Source: Viridibacterium sp047600765 | GTDB taxonomy: Bacteria; Pseudomonadota; Gammaproteobacteria; Burkholderiales; Rhodocyclaceae | Length of the DNA stretch: 64,000 nt | NCBI GenBank assembly: GCA_047600765.1 | Contig: JASGKF010000001.1 | Location: forward strand, 1,612,001-1,676,000 | Direction: 5' to 3' | Part shown: positions 8,036 to 16,415 of the stretch, one piece after another | Layout of the letters: each line of letters opens with the position of its first letter | Numbering within the stretch: the stretch's first letter is position 1 | Translations under genes and position numbers: made by a program | Notes under the pieces: model-generated | Databases searched by the model: none | What the model saw: the letters and a program-made list of their open reading frames with translations, nothing else | What the model was told of the DNA's origin: nothing

Positions 8036-9148
8036 TCAGCAAGCAGCCAGTACGCTTTGCTGCTGGAAGGCCGCGACAGACGTAATGCGGCGCTGCTGCT
8101 TGTCCCACAGGATGCAGCGCAGCGCTGCGGGTACCTCGCTCAGGCGGATACGCGGCACGTTCACGAACATCGCCTCGTACTCCTTGTGGCATGCCACGAG
8201 ACAGTAGTTGGGAATGCGCGCCGACATGTGGTGGATGTGGTGGTAAGCGATATTGGCCGTGAACCAGTTCAACCAGCCCGGCAGCACAAGGAAACTGGTG
8301 CCTTCGAGTGCCGCCTGATCGTAGTCCCAGCCCTCGTCGCCGCTGGCGTAGGCATGCTCGAAGTTGTGCTGCACGGTGAACAGCATGATGCCGATGCCTC
8401 CGGCAATCGAGATGCTCAGTACGGCGCAAACGAGGAACAGGGCAGGCCCGACCAGCCAGCCCATCACCAGCCACAACACCAGCCAGACGAGGTTGTTGGC
8501 CAGCATGTGGCGAAACTCCTGCGCCGATGCACCACAGGGCATACAGAAGCCTTCGCCGGAAGCCCACCAGGACAGGTCGGGCTGCGCGCTGCGGCGACCA
8601 CGTGCGTGACGGAACAAGGCCAGCATGCCGCGCAGGCAGGTTCGGCGCGGATTCAACAGCAGATAAACGAAGCCGGCCAGCGGCGCCAGCCAGATGCTGC
8701 GCGCACGGCAGTACTGGCGCTGCTGCGCGGGCGACATGGCCGCAAACTCGTCGGTCGAAATGATGGCCAGCGGACCGGTGTAGCGCTCCCAGTTGCCGTT
8801 GTTGGCATGGTGATACTGGTGATGCTGGCTCCACACGAACTGCGGCATGCCGGTCACCACGCCGAACACGAAGCCGACAGCCCGGTTGAGCCGGGCACCG
8901 CGAAACAGGTTGCCGTGGCCACATTCATGCATCAGCACGAAAGAGCGCAGCATGAACAGGACCAGCAGCAACACCAGCACGGCAGTCAGCCAGTACGACA
9001 CGCTGACGCTCTGCGCGATACCCCACCACAACGCGGCAAGTGGCAGCAGGGTCGTACAGATCTGGGCAAAAGCCTTCCGGTTATCCGGCCGGACGTACCT
9101 GGCGATGATTTCGCGCTTGTGCGCTTTCAGGCTGGCAGTGGTAGACAA
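8036..9148 (-). CDS. membrane fatty acid desaturase
   Basis: Integral-membrane di-iron desaturase that introduces a double bond into membrane acyl chains or acyl-CoA. All three histidine boxes are present: HECGHG, HHQYHH and HHIHH, the last in AYHHIHHMSARIPNY. Paired hydrophobic segments lie at about residues 30-70 and 210-260. At 370 residues it is a normal length for the family. The nearest neighbours, glycerophosphodiesterase downstream and MocR upstream, are on the same strand, but gaps over 100 bp argue for separate transcription. Regiospecificity cannot be read from the sequence. Confidence 0.88.
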   Translation of the reverse strand: MSTTASLKAHKREIIARYVRPDNRKAFAQICTTLLPLAALWWGIAQSVSVSYWLTAVLVLLLVLFMLRSFVLMHECGHGNLFRGARLNRAVGFVFGVVTGMPQFVWSQHHQYHHANNGNWERYTGPLAIISTDEFAAMSPAQQRQYCRARSIWLAPLAGFVYLLLNPRRTCLRGMLALFRHARGRRSAQPDLSWWASGEGFCMPCGASAQEFRHMLANNLVWLVLWLVMGWLVGPALFLVCAVLSISIAGGIGIMLFTVQHNFEHAYASGDEGWDYDQAALEGTSFLVLPGWLNWFTANIAYHHIHHMSARIPNYCLVACHKEYEAMFVNVPRIRLSEVPAALRCILWDKQQRRITSVAAFQQQSVLAAC

Positions 9149-9303
9149 GGCAGCTCACGCAGGGCAGGGGATAGAGCGCAAGCAGCACGCCAACGCGCCT
9201 ATATACCCGAACCCTGCCGCCGCACCTAGCTGCTGTGCACACTTTTACGTTTCAGCTTGTCACGAAAAACCGTTACTGCGGCGCACGCCAAGCTTGCCCC
9301 GGC

Positions 9304-10728
9304 TCAAACGGGTTTCGCGACGTTGCTCAGTGCAGAATCGAGGAAGCGCTGGAAGCGCACATCATTGGCGTACGCGACGTTGATGCGCACGAAGGGCGAT
9401 GGCTGCATCTGCGGGCGGAACACCTTGCCCGGTGCGAGCAGGATCTTCGCCTCTTCGGCCTGCTCGGCGAGCGGTGTGGCGTCACTCATGCCCGGCACGC
9501 TAGCCCAGATGAAGACACCACCCATGGGATGACGGAACTGCAGGCCGACCGACTCCAGCATGCGCGCCACGCGCGTCGCGTTCTGTGCCAGCCGCGCCTG
9601 CAGGCGTTCGACATGCTTGCGATAGTGTCCCTCGGTGAGCATGCGATGGATGATCTGCTCGCTGAACTCCGAGCTGCTCACCGAAGTCAGCAGCTTCACG
9701 TCGGCCAGCTCGCGCGCCAGATCGGCATGACAGGCGAAATAGCCGACGCGTGCGTTGGCCGACAGGGTCTTGGTGAAACTGCTGACGTAGATGACGCGCT
9801 GCAACTGGTCGAGCTCGGCCAGACGTGTCGTCTGCGTAACGCTGAAGTCGCCGTAGGTGTCGTCCTCGACGACCATGAACTCGTGCTTCTCGGCCAGCTG
9901 CAAGACGCGATAGGCCACAGCCGGGCTAAGGCTGGAGCCGGTAGGGTTGTGCAGCACCGAGTGCGTGATGAAGAGACGCGGCTTGTGCTGTGCGGCCAGC
10001 GCATCGAGTGCAGCCGTGTCCGGCCCGTCCTCATTGCGCGGCACGCCCACCAGGTTCGCACCGAGCAGACGCAGGGCGCCGAACAGGTTGAAGTAGCCGG
10101 GGTCGTCGACCAACACCGTGTCGCCGGGACGCACGAAATGCCGCGCCACGATGTCCAGCGCCTGCGTGGCACCGAAGGTCAGCACGATCTGGTCCGGGTG
10201 CGCCTCGACCCCCAGCCCGCCCAGCATCACGCGCAGCTGCTCGCGCAGCGGGCGGTAGCCATTCGGCTCGCCATAGCAGCCGAAGCGCACGCCGTGATCG
10301 TCACCACGCACCAGCTGGCGCACCACGCGGGCCATGCCCTCGCTGTCCATCCAGGCCGGCGGCAGCCAGCCCGCGCTGGCCTTGAGCACGCCCGGCGTGT
10401 CGGACAGCACGCCACGCATCAGCCAGGCCACGTCGATGGCGCGCTGGCGCTGTGCTTCGGGCAGGGCCGCCGGGGCAGCCGTCTCGCGCGGTGCGACGAA
10501 GAAGCCGGCGCCACGCCGCGAATGCAGATAGCCCAGTGCGACCAGCCGGTCGTAGGCCTCGACCACCGTGAAGCGGCTGATGCCGTGCTGCTCGGCCATC
10601 TGGCGGATCGCCGGCAAACGCGCGCCGGGGCGCAGCAGGCGGTCGTCGATATGCGAGCGCACGGCCGTGACGATCTGTTCCACCAGTGGCTGACTACCAA
10701 GGGGCGTGAGGGCGAATTGCAGGTTCAT
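9304..10728 (-). CDS. MocR-type transcriptional regulator (GntR HTH + aminotransferase domain)
   Basis: Chimeric regulator of 474 residues. Residues 1-75 are a GntR winged helix (IRQMAEQHGISRFTVVEAYDRL). The rest is a class I/II aminotransferase fold used as a PLP-dependent sensor, with the predicted PLP lysine in SSFTKTLS and the upstream block TFGATQALDIVAR. MocR members such as PdxR and GabR regulate vitamin B6, GABA or taurine genes, usually a divergent neighbour. The divergent gene here (10872) encodes an unknown membrane-anchored protein, so the physiological target is not obvious. Direct and inverted copies of CTGTACYGGT in the intergenic region look like its operators. Confidence 0.88.
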   Translation of the reverse strand: MNLQFALTPLGSQPLVEQIVTAVRSHIDDRLLRPGARLPAIRQMAEQHGISRFTVVEAYDRLVALGYLHSRRGAGFFVAPRETAAPAALPEAQRQRAIDVAWLMRGVLSDTPGVLKASAGWLPPAWMDSEGMARVVRQLVRGDDHGVRFGCYGEPNGYRPLREQLRVMLGGLGVEAHPDQIVLTFGATQALDIVARHFVRPGDTVLVDDPGYFNLFGALRLLGANLVGVPRNEDGPDTAALDALAAQHKPRLFITHSVLHNPTGSSLSPAVAYRVLQLAEKHEFMVVEDDTYGDFSVTQTTRLAELDQLQRVIYVSSFTKTLSANARVGYFACHADLARELADVKLLTSVSSSEFSEQIIHRMLTEGHYRKHVERLQARLAQNATRVARMLESVGLQFRHPMGGVFIWASVPGMSDATPLAEQAEEAKILLAPGKVFRPQMQPSPFVRINVAYANDVRFQRFLDSALSNVAKPV

Positions 10729-10743
10729 GCTGACTCCAGCGGG

Positions 10744-10813
10744 CTGTTCCGGTGACCTGTACTGGTCGGACCACCAGTACAGCGCCTGATTGTGCGCGGT
10801 GATCTGTACCGGT
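10744..10813. promoter_or_regulatory. CTGTACYGGT operator cluster (candidate MocR binding sites)
   Basis: A perfect inverted repeat CTGTACTGGT-N6-ACCAGTACAG spans 10757-10782. Direct copies are CTGTTCCGGT at 10744-10753 and CTGTACCGGT at 10804-10813. Four half-sites between the MocR gene and a divergent gene match the mixed direct and inverted repeats MocR proteins bind. Confidence 0.7.
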
Positions 10814-10871
10814 CAATGTCACAAAGTGTCCGCTATTGTCCGCTCCATCACAAGTGCAAAAGGAGACGGCC

Positions 10872-11411
10872 ATGCCTTCCCTGTCAGCGCTGGCCCTGTC
10901 CAGCCGGCCTCGCGCCTCCCGTCCTGTTCCCTGCCCTGCCGTGGCGGTCCGCCAAGCCGAACCCGTGCGCGCCAGGCCGTCGCGCAAGGGCTGGAAGCTG
11001 CTGAGCCTGCTCGCCGGCACACTGCTGATTGCACTCGCCACGCTGACCGGCCACACCCTGCGCCCGCTGGGCAGCGAAGCACAGCCGCATCAGGCCGCCT
11101 CGCGCCAACTGGACGTCGTCGACACGGCCGGCGCGCGCGCCTTCCGCATCCAGCCCGAACAGGCCCTGCTGGTGTCACTCAACCTGCACCACGGCGTCTC
11201 CGAGCTCGGCCGCATCCATGACGAGAGCCTGCGTGACGCGCAGGGCATGCGTTACGACAGCAGTGCACAGCAGCTGCATGTGCTGACCCGCAGCGGCTGG
11301 CAACGCTATGACGCGCGGCGGCTGCAACGCCTGGCCGACAGCGCACAGGGCACTGCGCTTAGCGAGGCAGCCAACGTGAGCGATTTCACACGCAAGCCGC
11401 AAAACCCCTGA
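10872..11411 (+). CDS. hypothetical single-pass membrane protein
   Basis: I do not recognise the family. The 179-residue product has a basic Arg/Pro-rich N-terminus of about 45 residues, one transmembrane segment (LLSLLAGTLLIALATLTG), then an extracytoplasmic domain of about 110 residues with no Cys. The start at 10872 has AGGAGA close upstream; the frame is open further up but without a ribosome site. It is transcribed divergently from the MocR regulator across the operator cluster, so MocR probably controls it. An exported protein of unknown function follows 130 bp downstream. Nothing suggests an enzyme. Confidence 0.55.
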   Translation: MPSLSALALSSRPRASRPVPCPAVAVRQAEPVRARPSRKGWKLLSLLAGTLLIALATLTGHTLRPLGSEAQPHQAASRQLDVVDTAGARAFRIQPEQALLVSLNLHHGVSELGRIHDESLRDAQGMRYDSSAQQLHVLTRSGWQRYDARRLQRLADSAQGTALSEAANVSDFTRKPQNP

Positions 11412-11541
11412 GGGCCTGCCACAAAGCGTGATGTAAGCCATTCCTCTCCAGCCGGTACAGGCCTAGCCTCGTAAGCAACCGATGTGCGTCGCCGCTACGC
11501 GTGACAAGCACTCGGCCAACACCCCGGAGAGGAGTGGAGAG

Positions 11542-12006
11542 ATGGAGATCATCAAGGCCCCCGTGAGGGCCGCAATGCTTGCGGGTTTGCTGCTGTGTGC
11601 CACGCTGGTCGGCCCCGGCGCGCAGGCGCTCGCGCAGACCTCGGCCCAGGAGCGACGGGAAATCGAAGAAACCGTACGCAGCTGGGCGCTGGCCTGGGAG
11701 CGCAGCGACGTCCAGCGCTACCTCGCCTACTACGCCGTTAACTTCGTGCCACCGCACGGCCTCAGCCTCGATGCCTGGCGTGCCCAGCGTGTCAGCCGCG
11801 TGCGGCAAGGCCAACGCGTCATCATGCTGCGCGACCTGTCCATCATCAGCGCCGGCACAGCCGCCGAAGCACGCTTCACGCAACACTACGTCGGCAAGCA
11901 GCTGCTGGGGACTTCGCAGAAGCGCCTGCTGCTGGTCAAGCGCGGTGGTGAATGGAAAATCCGCGAAGAGCAGGTCGACGATGAGCGCGAGGTCGCGCGC
12001 CTCTAG
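11542..12006 (+). CDS. exported NTF2-like (SnoaL/Cds6-type) domain protein
   Basis: 154 residues: signal peptide to about residue 32 (hydrophobic core MLAGLLLCATLVGPGAQALA), then an NTF2-like fold, recognisable from the opening helix EIEETVRSWALAWERSDVQRYLAYY and the strand pair KRLLLVKRGGEWKIREEQ. The same fold occurs as a C-terminal domain in L,D-transpeptidase-related proteins and as free periplasmic proteins of unknown function. The ATG at 11542 is preceded by a purine-rich ribosome site (GGAGTGGAGAG). It ends 6 bp from the convergent dioxygenase-like gene, with no terminator visible between them. Confidence 0.65.
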   Translation: MEIIKAPVRAAMLAGLLLCATLVGPGAQALAQTSAQERREIEETVRSWALAWERSDVQRYLAYYAVNFVPPHGLSLDAWRAQRVSRVRQGQRVIMLRDLSIISAGTAAEARFTQHYVGKQLLGTSQKRLLLVKRGGEWKIREEQVDDEREVARL

Positions 12007-12012
12007 GCCGTA

Positions 12013-12960
12013 TCAAACGGCAATGCCCACCTGCAGACTCGCTGTGTAACCAGCGGCCACGCTGCCACTCATGCTCGCCAGCTGCGTGGAATAGCCATCG
12101 CTGAAGATGTTGTCGGTCGCGAAGCTGATCTGCGACAGATTGCTTGCGCTGCCGCTGTAGGCGCTCTGTGCATAGACGGTGTTCATCACCGAGGTCGGGA
12201 AGGCGATCTGTGAAGTGCGGATCTTGTTCGACGAGCCGGTCGCCGTCGCGAGGCTGGGATAGACCTCGAAATGCATGTGCGGCATGCGCCCCGAGTAGCA
12301 CCCCGGCACGATGGTCGTGAAACTCACGAAGCCGCTCGCATCCGTCACCTGCACACCGCGCAGGTAGTTCTCGCCGGTCACACCGGTCGAATACAGCGAG
12401 TAGCGCCCCGCCGCATCGCAATGCCACAGGTAGATCGCGTAGCCCGCCAGTGGCTTGCAACTGTTGAGCGTGGTCACCAGCTCCAGCGTGATCGTCAGCG
12501 GCACGCCGCTCGCCACACCCGACGCCCCCGCGATGCTGCTGCGGATATCGCTGCGCACGATGCCTGACAGCAACAGCGCATTCACCACGCCGCTGCTGTT
12601 GCTGTTCGAACCATCGCCGGGATAAGGCCCGGCAGTCTCTTCCGGGATCAGCGAACAGGTCGTGCTGCCGCTGCTCGTCGACGAAGAAGACTTGCTTGAT
12701 GAACTGCTGCTGGTTGAAGAAGAGCTCGCTGAAGAAGTCGCTGACGATGCGCTTGACGAGGATGCCGACGACATCACGGCGGCAACGCCACCTGCGCTGC
12801 CTCCGCCACAACCGTTCATGACAAGACCCGTGCCTGCACCCCCCAGCAGGAACAGCGCATCGCGCCGGCTGACGGAGCGGGCAAGCGCCAGCAGATCCGT
12901 CTGCAGCTGGCTGTCAGCGTGTGAATCTTCTGCGTGCGACGCTTCGTCGTGATGTGACAT
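12013..12960 (-). CDS. intradiol ring-cleavage dioxygenase-like lipoprotein
   Basis: 315 residues. The N-terminus has a twin-arginine-like motif (SRRDALFLLG, Arg32-Arg33) and a lipobox-like Cys51 (MNGC), so it is probably exported. A Ser-rich linker (about residues 63-102) precedes the catalytic-type domain, which resembles the beta chain of protocatechuate 3,4-dioxygenase: ETAGPYP, LWHCDAAGRYSLY, and GCYSGRMPHMHFEV with a Tyr and two His at the ferric-ligand positions. Cytoplasmic aromatic-ring dioxygenases lack a signal and linker, so the substrate is unclear. Start at 12960: GGGGGA lies six bases upstream. GTAAA/GTTAA repeats at 13020-13044 lie just upstream. Confidence 0.75.
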   Translation of the reverse strand: MSHHDEASHAEDSHADSQLQTDLLALARSVSRRDALFLLGGAGTGLVMNGCGGGSAGGVAAVMSSASSSSASSATSSASSSSTSSSSSSKSSSSTSSGSTTCSLIPEETAGPYPGDGSNSNSSGVVNALLLSGIVRSDIRSSIAGASGVASGVPLTITLELVTTLNSCKPLAGYAIYLWHCDAAGRYSLYSTGVTGENYLRGVQVTDASGFVSFTTIVPGCYSGRMPHMHFEVYPSLATATGSSNKIRTSQIAFPTSVMNTVYAQSAYSGSASNLSQISFATDNIFSDGYSTQLASMSGSVAAGYTASLQVGIAV

Positions 12961-13019
12961 GTGCATTCCCCCGGGCACCGCGCGCTGCGGTGAGTGGAGG
13001 AAGCTTATGACGTCGCGCT

Positions 13020-13044
13020 GTAAAGCCCGGTTAAGTGCCGTTAA
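13020..13044. promoter_or_regulatory. phased GTAAA/GTTAA/GTTAA repeat (candidate OmpR-family operator)
   Basis: GTAAA at 13020, GTTAA at 13030 and GTTAA at 13040, each 10 bp apart, 60-85 bp upstream of the dioxygenase-like gene. On the minus strand this reads CTTAA-N5-CTTAA-N5-CTTTA, close to the CpxR-like sites at 3324 and 4823 and also to PmrA/QseB boxes. The last unit overlaps the xthA stop codon. Confidence 0.5.
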
Positions 13045-13829
13045 GCCGCCGAGCGGTCGTCGGCCAGCGTCAGCACCACGGGCGCGTGGTCCGAGGGGCG
13101 CTCCAGCTTGCGCGGCGCCTTGTCAACGACGCAGGCACTGACCTGCTCACGCAGGGCCGCCGACACCAGCAGGTGGTCGATGCGCAGGCCGATGTTGCGG
13201 CGGAACGCCATCATGCGGTAGTCCCACCACGAGTAGCTCTTCTCGGGCTGCTCGAACATGCGGAAAGCATCGGTGAGCCCCAGCCCGACCAACGCCTGGA
13301 AAGCCTCGCGTTCAGGCTCCGAGACGTGGATGTCGTCTTGCCACTCCGGCGTCGCATCGCGGTCTTCGGGCGCGATGTTGTAGTCACCGGCAAGCACCAG
13401 CTGCGAGTGAGTCGCCAGCTCGCCACGCAGCCAGTCGGTGAGTGCCGCGAGCCAGCGCATCTTGTACTCGAATTTCTCCGAACCCACGGCCTGCCCGTTC
13501 GGAAAATAGCCGCACACCACGCGCACGCCATGCACCGTCGCAGCAATGATGCGACGCTGCTCATCCTCGAAGTCCGGAATGTTGCGCAGCACGTCCTGTG
13601 GCTCACCAACCGTCTCGGCACGCGTCAGGATGGCCACGCCGTTATAGGTCTTCTGCCCGTTGAACACCGCGCGATAACCCGCCGTCTCGATATCGGCGAG
13701 CGGGAAGGACTTGTCCTCGCACTTGAGCTCCTGCAGACACACCACGTCCGTCTGCGTCGTCGCCAGCCAGTCCAGCAGATGCGGCAAGCGCACCTTGAGG
13801 GAGTTCACATTCCAGGTGGCGATTTTCAT
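13041..13829 (-). CDS. xthA: exodeoxyribonuclease III / AP endonuclease
   Basis: Base-excision repair enzyme of the exonuclease III family that cleaves 5' of abasic sites and degrades 3' ends. The 262-residue product shows the EEP-fold blocks: MKIATWNVNSLKVRLP, CLQELKCEDKSFP with the metal-binding Glu, CGYFPNGQ, AGDYNIAPEDRD, and the final RIDHLLVS and RPSDHAPV with the catalytic Asp-His. It lies 8 bp after a lipoprotein gene at the end of a glyQ-glyS run, so it is likely co-transcribed. No strong ribosome site precedes the ATG at 13829. Confidence 0.93.
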   Translation of the reverse strand: MKIATWNVNSLKVRLPHLLDWLATTQTDVVCLQELKCEDKSFPLADIETAGYRAVFNGQKTYNGVAILTRAETVGEPQDVLRNIPDFEDEQRRIIAATVHGVRVVCGYFPNGQAVGSEKFEYKMRWLAALTDWLRGELATHSQLVLAGDYNIAPEDRDATPEWQDDIHVSEPEREAFQALVGLGLTDAFRMFEQPEKSYSWWDYRMMAFRRNIGLRIDHLLVSAALREQVSACVVDKAPRKLERPSDHAPVVLTLADDRSAA

Positions 13830-13837
13830 GGCAGCAC

Positions 13838-14332
13838 TCAGGGATTGGCCGACTTCTTCTTGCGCAAGGCTTCGACTTCCTTGCGATGTTCTTCGACGTA
13901 AGGCTTCGTCACCGCACGTGTCCGTTCGGTGATCAGCTTCGTGTCGAACGGATTGTTCTGCACGCAACGTTCGAATTCGGCACGTCCACCAGGCGCGGCA
14001 TCCATGTGGCGCTCCGCCAGGCATTGAAAGTACACCTGCGAATGCTTCTTGCCGGCTTCTGCATTGTCGAGCGTCCCGGCCATGAGATTGGCCTGTGCCA
14101 TACAGTCGTTACGGAAAGGCTGCAGCTCGCGGACGCACTGGGTTCGGGTACTTGCCGAGCAGGTCTGCCAGTTGCGCTGTTCGCAGAGAATATCGGGAGC
14201 TTCGTCCGCGAAGGCCTTGGCCACCCGCTGCACCAGGCGTGTGTCAACCGCCTTGCGTTCGGGGCTGACAGCGCAAGCTGTCAGGGCAATCAGGAGCGCC
14301 GCCAGCAGTCCGTAACTAGCGCCGAGCTTCAT
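13838..14332 (-). CDS. hypothetical Cys-rich lipoprotein
   Basis: 164 residues with a lipoprotein signal peptide (LLAALLIALTAC, Cys20 as lipidation site). The mature part contains several further Cys spaced like disulfide pairs (CEQRNWQTC, TQCVRELQPFRNDC, CLAERH, CVQNN) and a charged helical C-terminus ending in KKKSANP. I do not recognise a family. The start overlaps the glyS stop in an ATGA, so it is translationally coupled to glycyl-tRNA synthetase; xthA follows 8 bp downstream. The link to glyS is probably positional, not functional. Confidence 0.6.
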   Translation of the reverse strand: MKLGASYGLLAALLIALTACAVSPERKAVDTRLVQRVAKAFADEAPDILCEQRNWQTCSASTRTQCVRELQPFRNDCMAQANLMAGTLDNAEAGKKHSQVYFQCLAERHMDAAPGGRAEFERCVQNNPFDTKLITERTRAVTKPYVEEHRKEVEALRKKKSANP

Positions 14333-16413
14333 GCGGACAGCTTCGCAAGGTCAGCAATGCGGTTCATCGCCGTGTAGAGCTGGCTTAGCAGTGCGAGTCG
14401 GTTGTTGCGCAACGCGGGATCTTCCGCATTCACCATCACGCCATCGAAGAAGGCATCGACCGGCGCACGCAGCGCCGCGAGGGCTTGCAGCGAGGCGGTG
14501 TAATCACCAGTCTCGTAAGCCGCGTCTGCCTTCGGCCAGATGGTGTTCAATGCTTCGAACAATGCCTGCTCGGCAGCTTCCTTAAACAGTGCGGGATTCG
14601 CCTTGCCATACTCTTCGCCTTCAGCTTTCTTGAGAATGTTGCCTACGCGCTTGTTCGCAGCAGCGAGCGCGGCTGCCTCCGGCAGGGCAGCAAAAGCACG
14701 CACAGCGACGATGCTCTTGGCGACATAGCCGAGACGTTGCGGGCGATACGACAATACTGCTTCGACTTCCTGCGCCGAGTAGCCCTGCTCGCGCAAGCTG
14801 CCGGCAAGGCGATCGAAGATGAAGTCGGCAAGCGCCCCGGAAGCATCGTTGATCAACGAGCCGAATACGGCAGCCGACTCTTGCAGCAGTGCATCCAGCG
14901 GCAAAGCCAGGTTGCGCTCGATGAGCATGCGGATCACGCCCAGTGCATGACGGCGCAGTGCAAACGGATCCTTGTCACCCGTCGGGATCTGGCCGATGCC
15001 GAACAGACCGACGAGGGTTTCCAGCTTGTCGGCCAGCGCGACGACCACACCCACATCGTTGCGCGGCAGCGCATCGCCCGCAAAGCGCGGCTTGTAGTGG
15101 TCTTCAATCGCATCAGCCACCGTGTCGCCGAGCTTGTCATGCTTGGCGTAGTAGCCGCCCATGATGCCCTGCAGCTCCGGGAACTCGCCGACCATGTCGG
15201 TCAGCAGGTCAGCCTTCGCCAGCTGCGCGGCGGTATCGACCTGCGCTGCGTCGACGCCCAGCTTCGTCGCGATGGCCTTGGCAATCGCACGCACACGCTC
15301 AACGCGCTCGCCCTGGGTGCCAAGCTTGTTGTGATAGACGACCTTGGCGAGGCCACCGACGCGATCCGCCAGCGACTTCTTGCGGTCCTGATCGAAGAAG
15401 AACTTCGCATCGGCGAGACGCGGACGCACGACACGCTCGTTGCCCTGCACGATGGCACTGGCATCCGCCGGCTGGATGTTGGAGACGACGAGGAACTTGT
15501 TGGTCAGCTTGCCCGCTGCATCCAGCAAGGGGAAGTACTTCTGGTTGGCCTTCATCGTGAGGATGAGGCATTCCTGCGGCACTTCGAGGAATTCGCTCTC
15601 GAACTGGCCGGTGAGCACGTTGGGGCGTTCAACGAGTGCAGTCACTTCGTCGAGCAGGGCTTCGTCGTCGATGGGTTTGAGACCCGCTTTCGCAGCGGCC
15701 TCGGTGAGCTGGCGCACGATCTCGGCGCGGCGCTCGGCAAAGCTGGCGATCACGGCGCCTTCATCGGCAAGTTGCGCGGCGTAGCTGTCGGCGTCACGGA
15801 TGACGACGGGGTCAACCTTGGCCTCGAAGCGATGACCCAGTGTCTCGCGCCCGGCCGTCAGCCCCAGCACAGCAACGGGTAAGACATCAGCGCCATGCAA
15901 CGCGACAAGCTTGTGAGCGGGGCGCACGAAGTTGACGGTGCGCCAGCCGTCGGCGAGCTGGTAAGCCATGACCTTGGGAATGGGCAGCTTGGCGAGCGCT
16001 TCGTCAATCGCCTTCTGCAGGCCTGCGGCAAGGCTCACGCCCTTGATGACGGAGTCGAGCATCAGCACATCGGCCTGGCGCTTGAGGCCAGGCACAGCGC
16101 TGGCATCGGCACCCAGCGCGGCGAGCTTCTTGAGCAGCGCCATCGTGGGCTGGCCATCGGCATCGAGGCCCACGGCGACCGGCATGAGCTTCTGCTGCAC
16201 CGACTGGTCAGCAGCCTGTGCGACGACATCGGCAATCTGCACGGCCAGGCGACGCGGCGAAGCGAAGGACTTGACGCTGGCATGCGCGGCAGCGAGGCCC
16301 TGCGAGCGCAGGCTGTCGGCCAGCACGGAGGCAAACGCCTCACCCAGACGCTTGAGGGCCTTGGGCGGCAGCTCTTCGACAAACAATTCAACGAGGAGAT
16401 TCTTGTGGCTCAT
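14329..16413 (-). CDS. glyS: glycine--tRNA ligase beta subunit
   Basis: Beta chain of the bacterial alpha2-beta2 glycyl-tRNA synthetase, needed for tRNA binding and charging. The 694-residue product begins KNLLVELFVEELPPKALK, the family N-terminus, and contains ECLILTMKANQKYFPLLD and the HD-like segment with GGYYAKHDKLGDTVADAIEDHYKP (read as two blocks). The C-terminal anticodon-binding region is complete. It starts 2 bp after the glyQ stop and overlaps the lipoprotein gene by four bases. Confidence 0.96.
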   Translation of the reverse strand: MSHKNLLVELFVEELPPKALKRLGEAFASVLADSLRSQGLAAAHASVKSFASPRRLAVQIADVVAQAADQSVQQKLMPVAVGLDADGQPTMALLKKLAALGADASAVPGLKRQADVLMLDSVIKGVSLAAGLQKAIDEALAKLPIPKVMAYQLADGWRTVNFVRPAHKLVALHGADVLPVAVLGLTAGRETLGHRFEAKVDPVVIRDADSYAAQLADEGAVIASFAERRAEIVRQLTEAAAKAGLKPIDDEALLDEVTALVERPNVLTGQFESEFLEVPQECLILTMKANQKYFPLLDAAGKLTNKFLVVSNIQPADASAIVQGNERVVRPRLADAKFFFDQDRKKSLADRVGGLAKVVYHNKLGTQGERVERVRAIAKAIATKLGVDAAQVDTAAQLAKADLLTDMVGEFPELQGIMGGYYAKHDKLGDTVADAIEDHYKPRFAGDALPRNDVGVVVALADKLETLVGLFGIGQIPTGDKDPFALRRHALGVIRMLIERNLALPLDALLQESAAVFGSLINDASGALADFIFDRLAGSLREQGYSAQEVEAVLSYRPQRLGYVAKSIVAVRAFAALPEAAALAAANKRVGNILKKAEGEEYGKANPALFKEAAEQALFEALNTIWPKADAAYETGDYTASLQALAALRAPVDAFFDGVMVNAEDPALRNNRLALLSQLYTAMNRIADLAKLSA

Positions 16414-16415
16414 GT

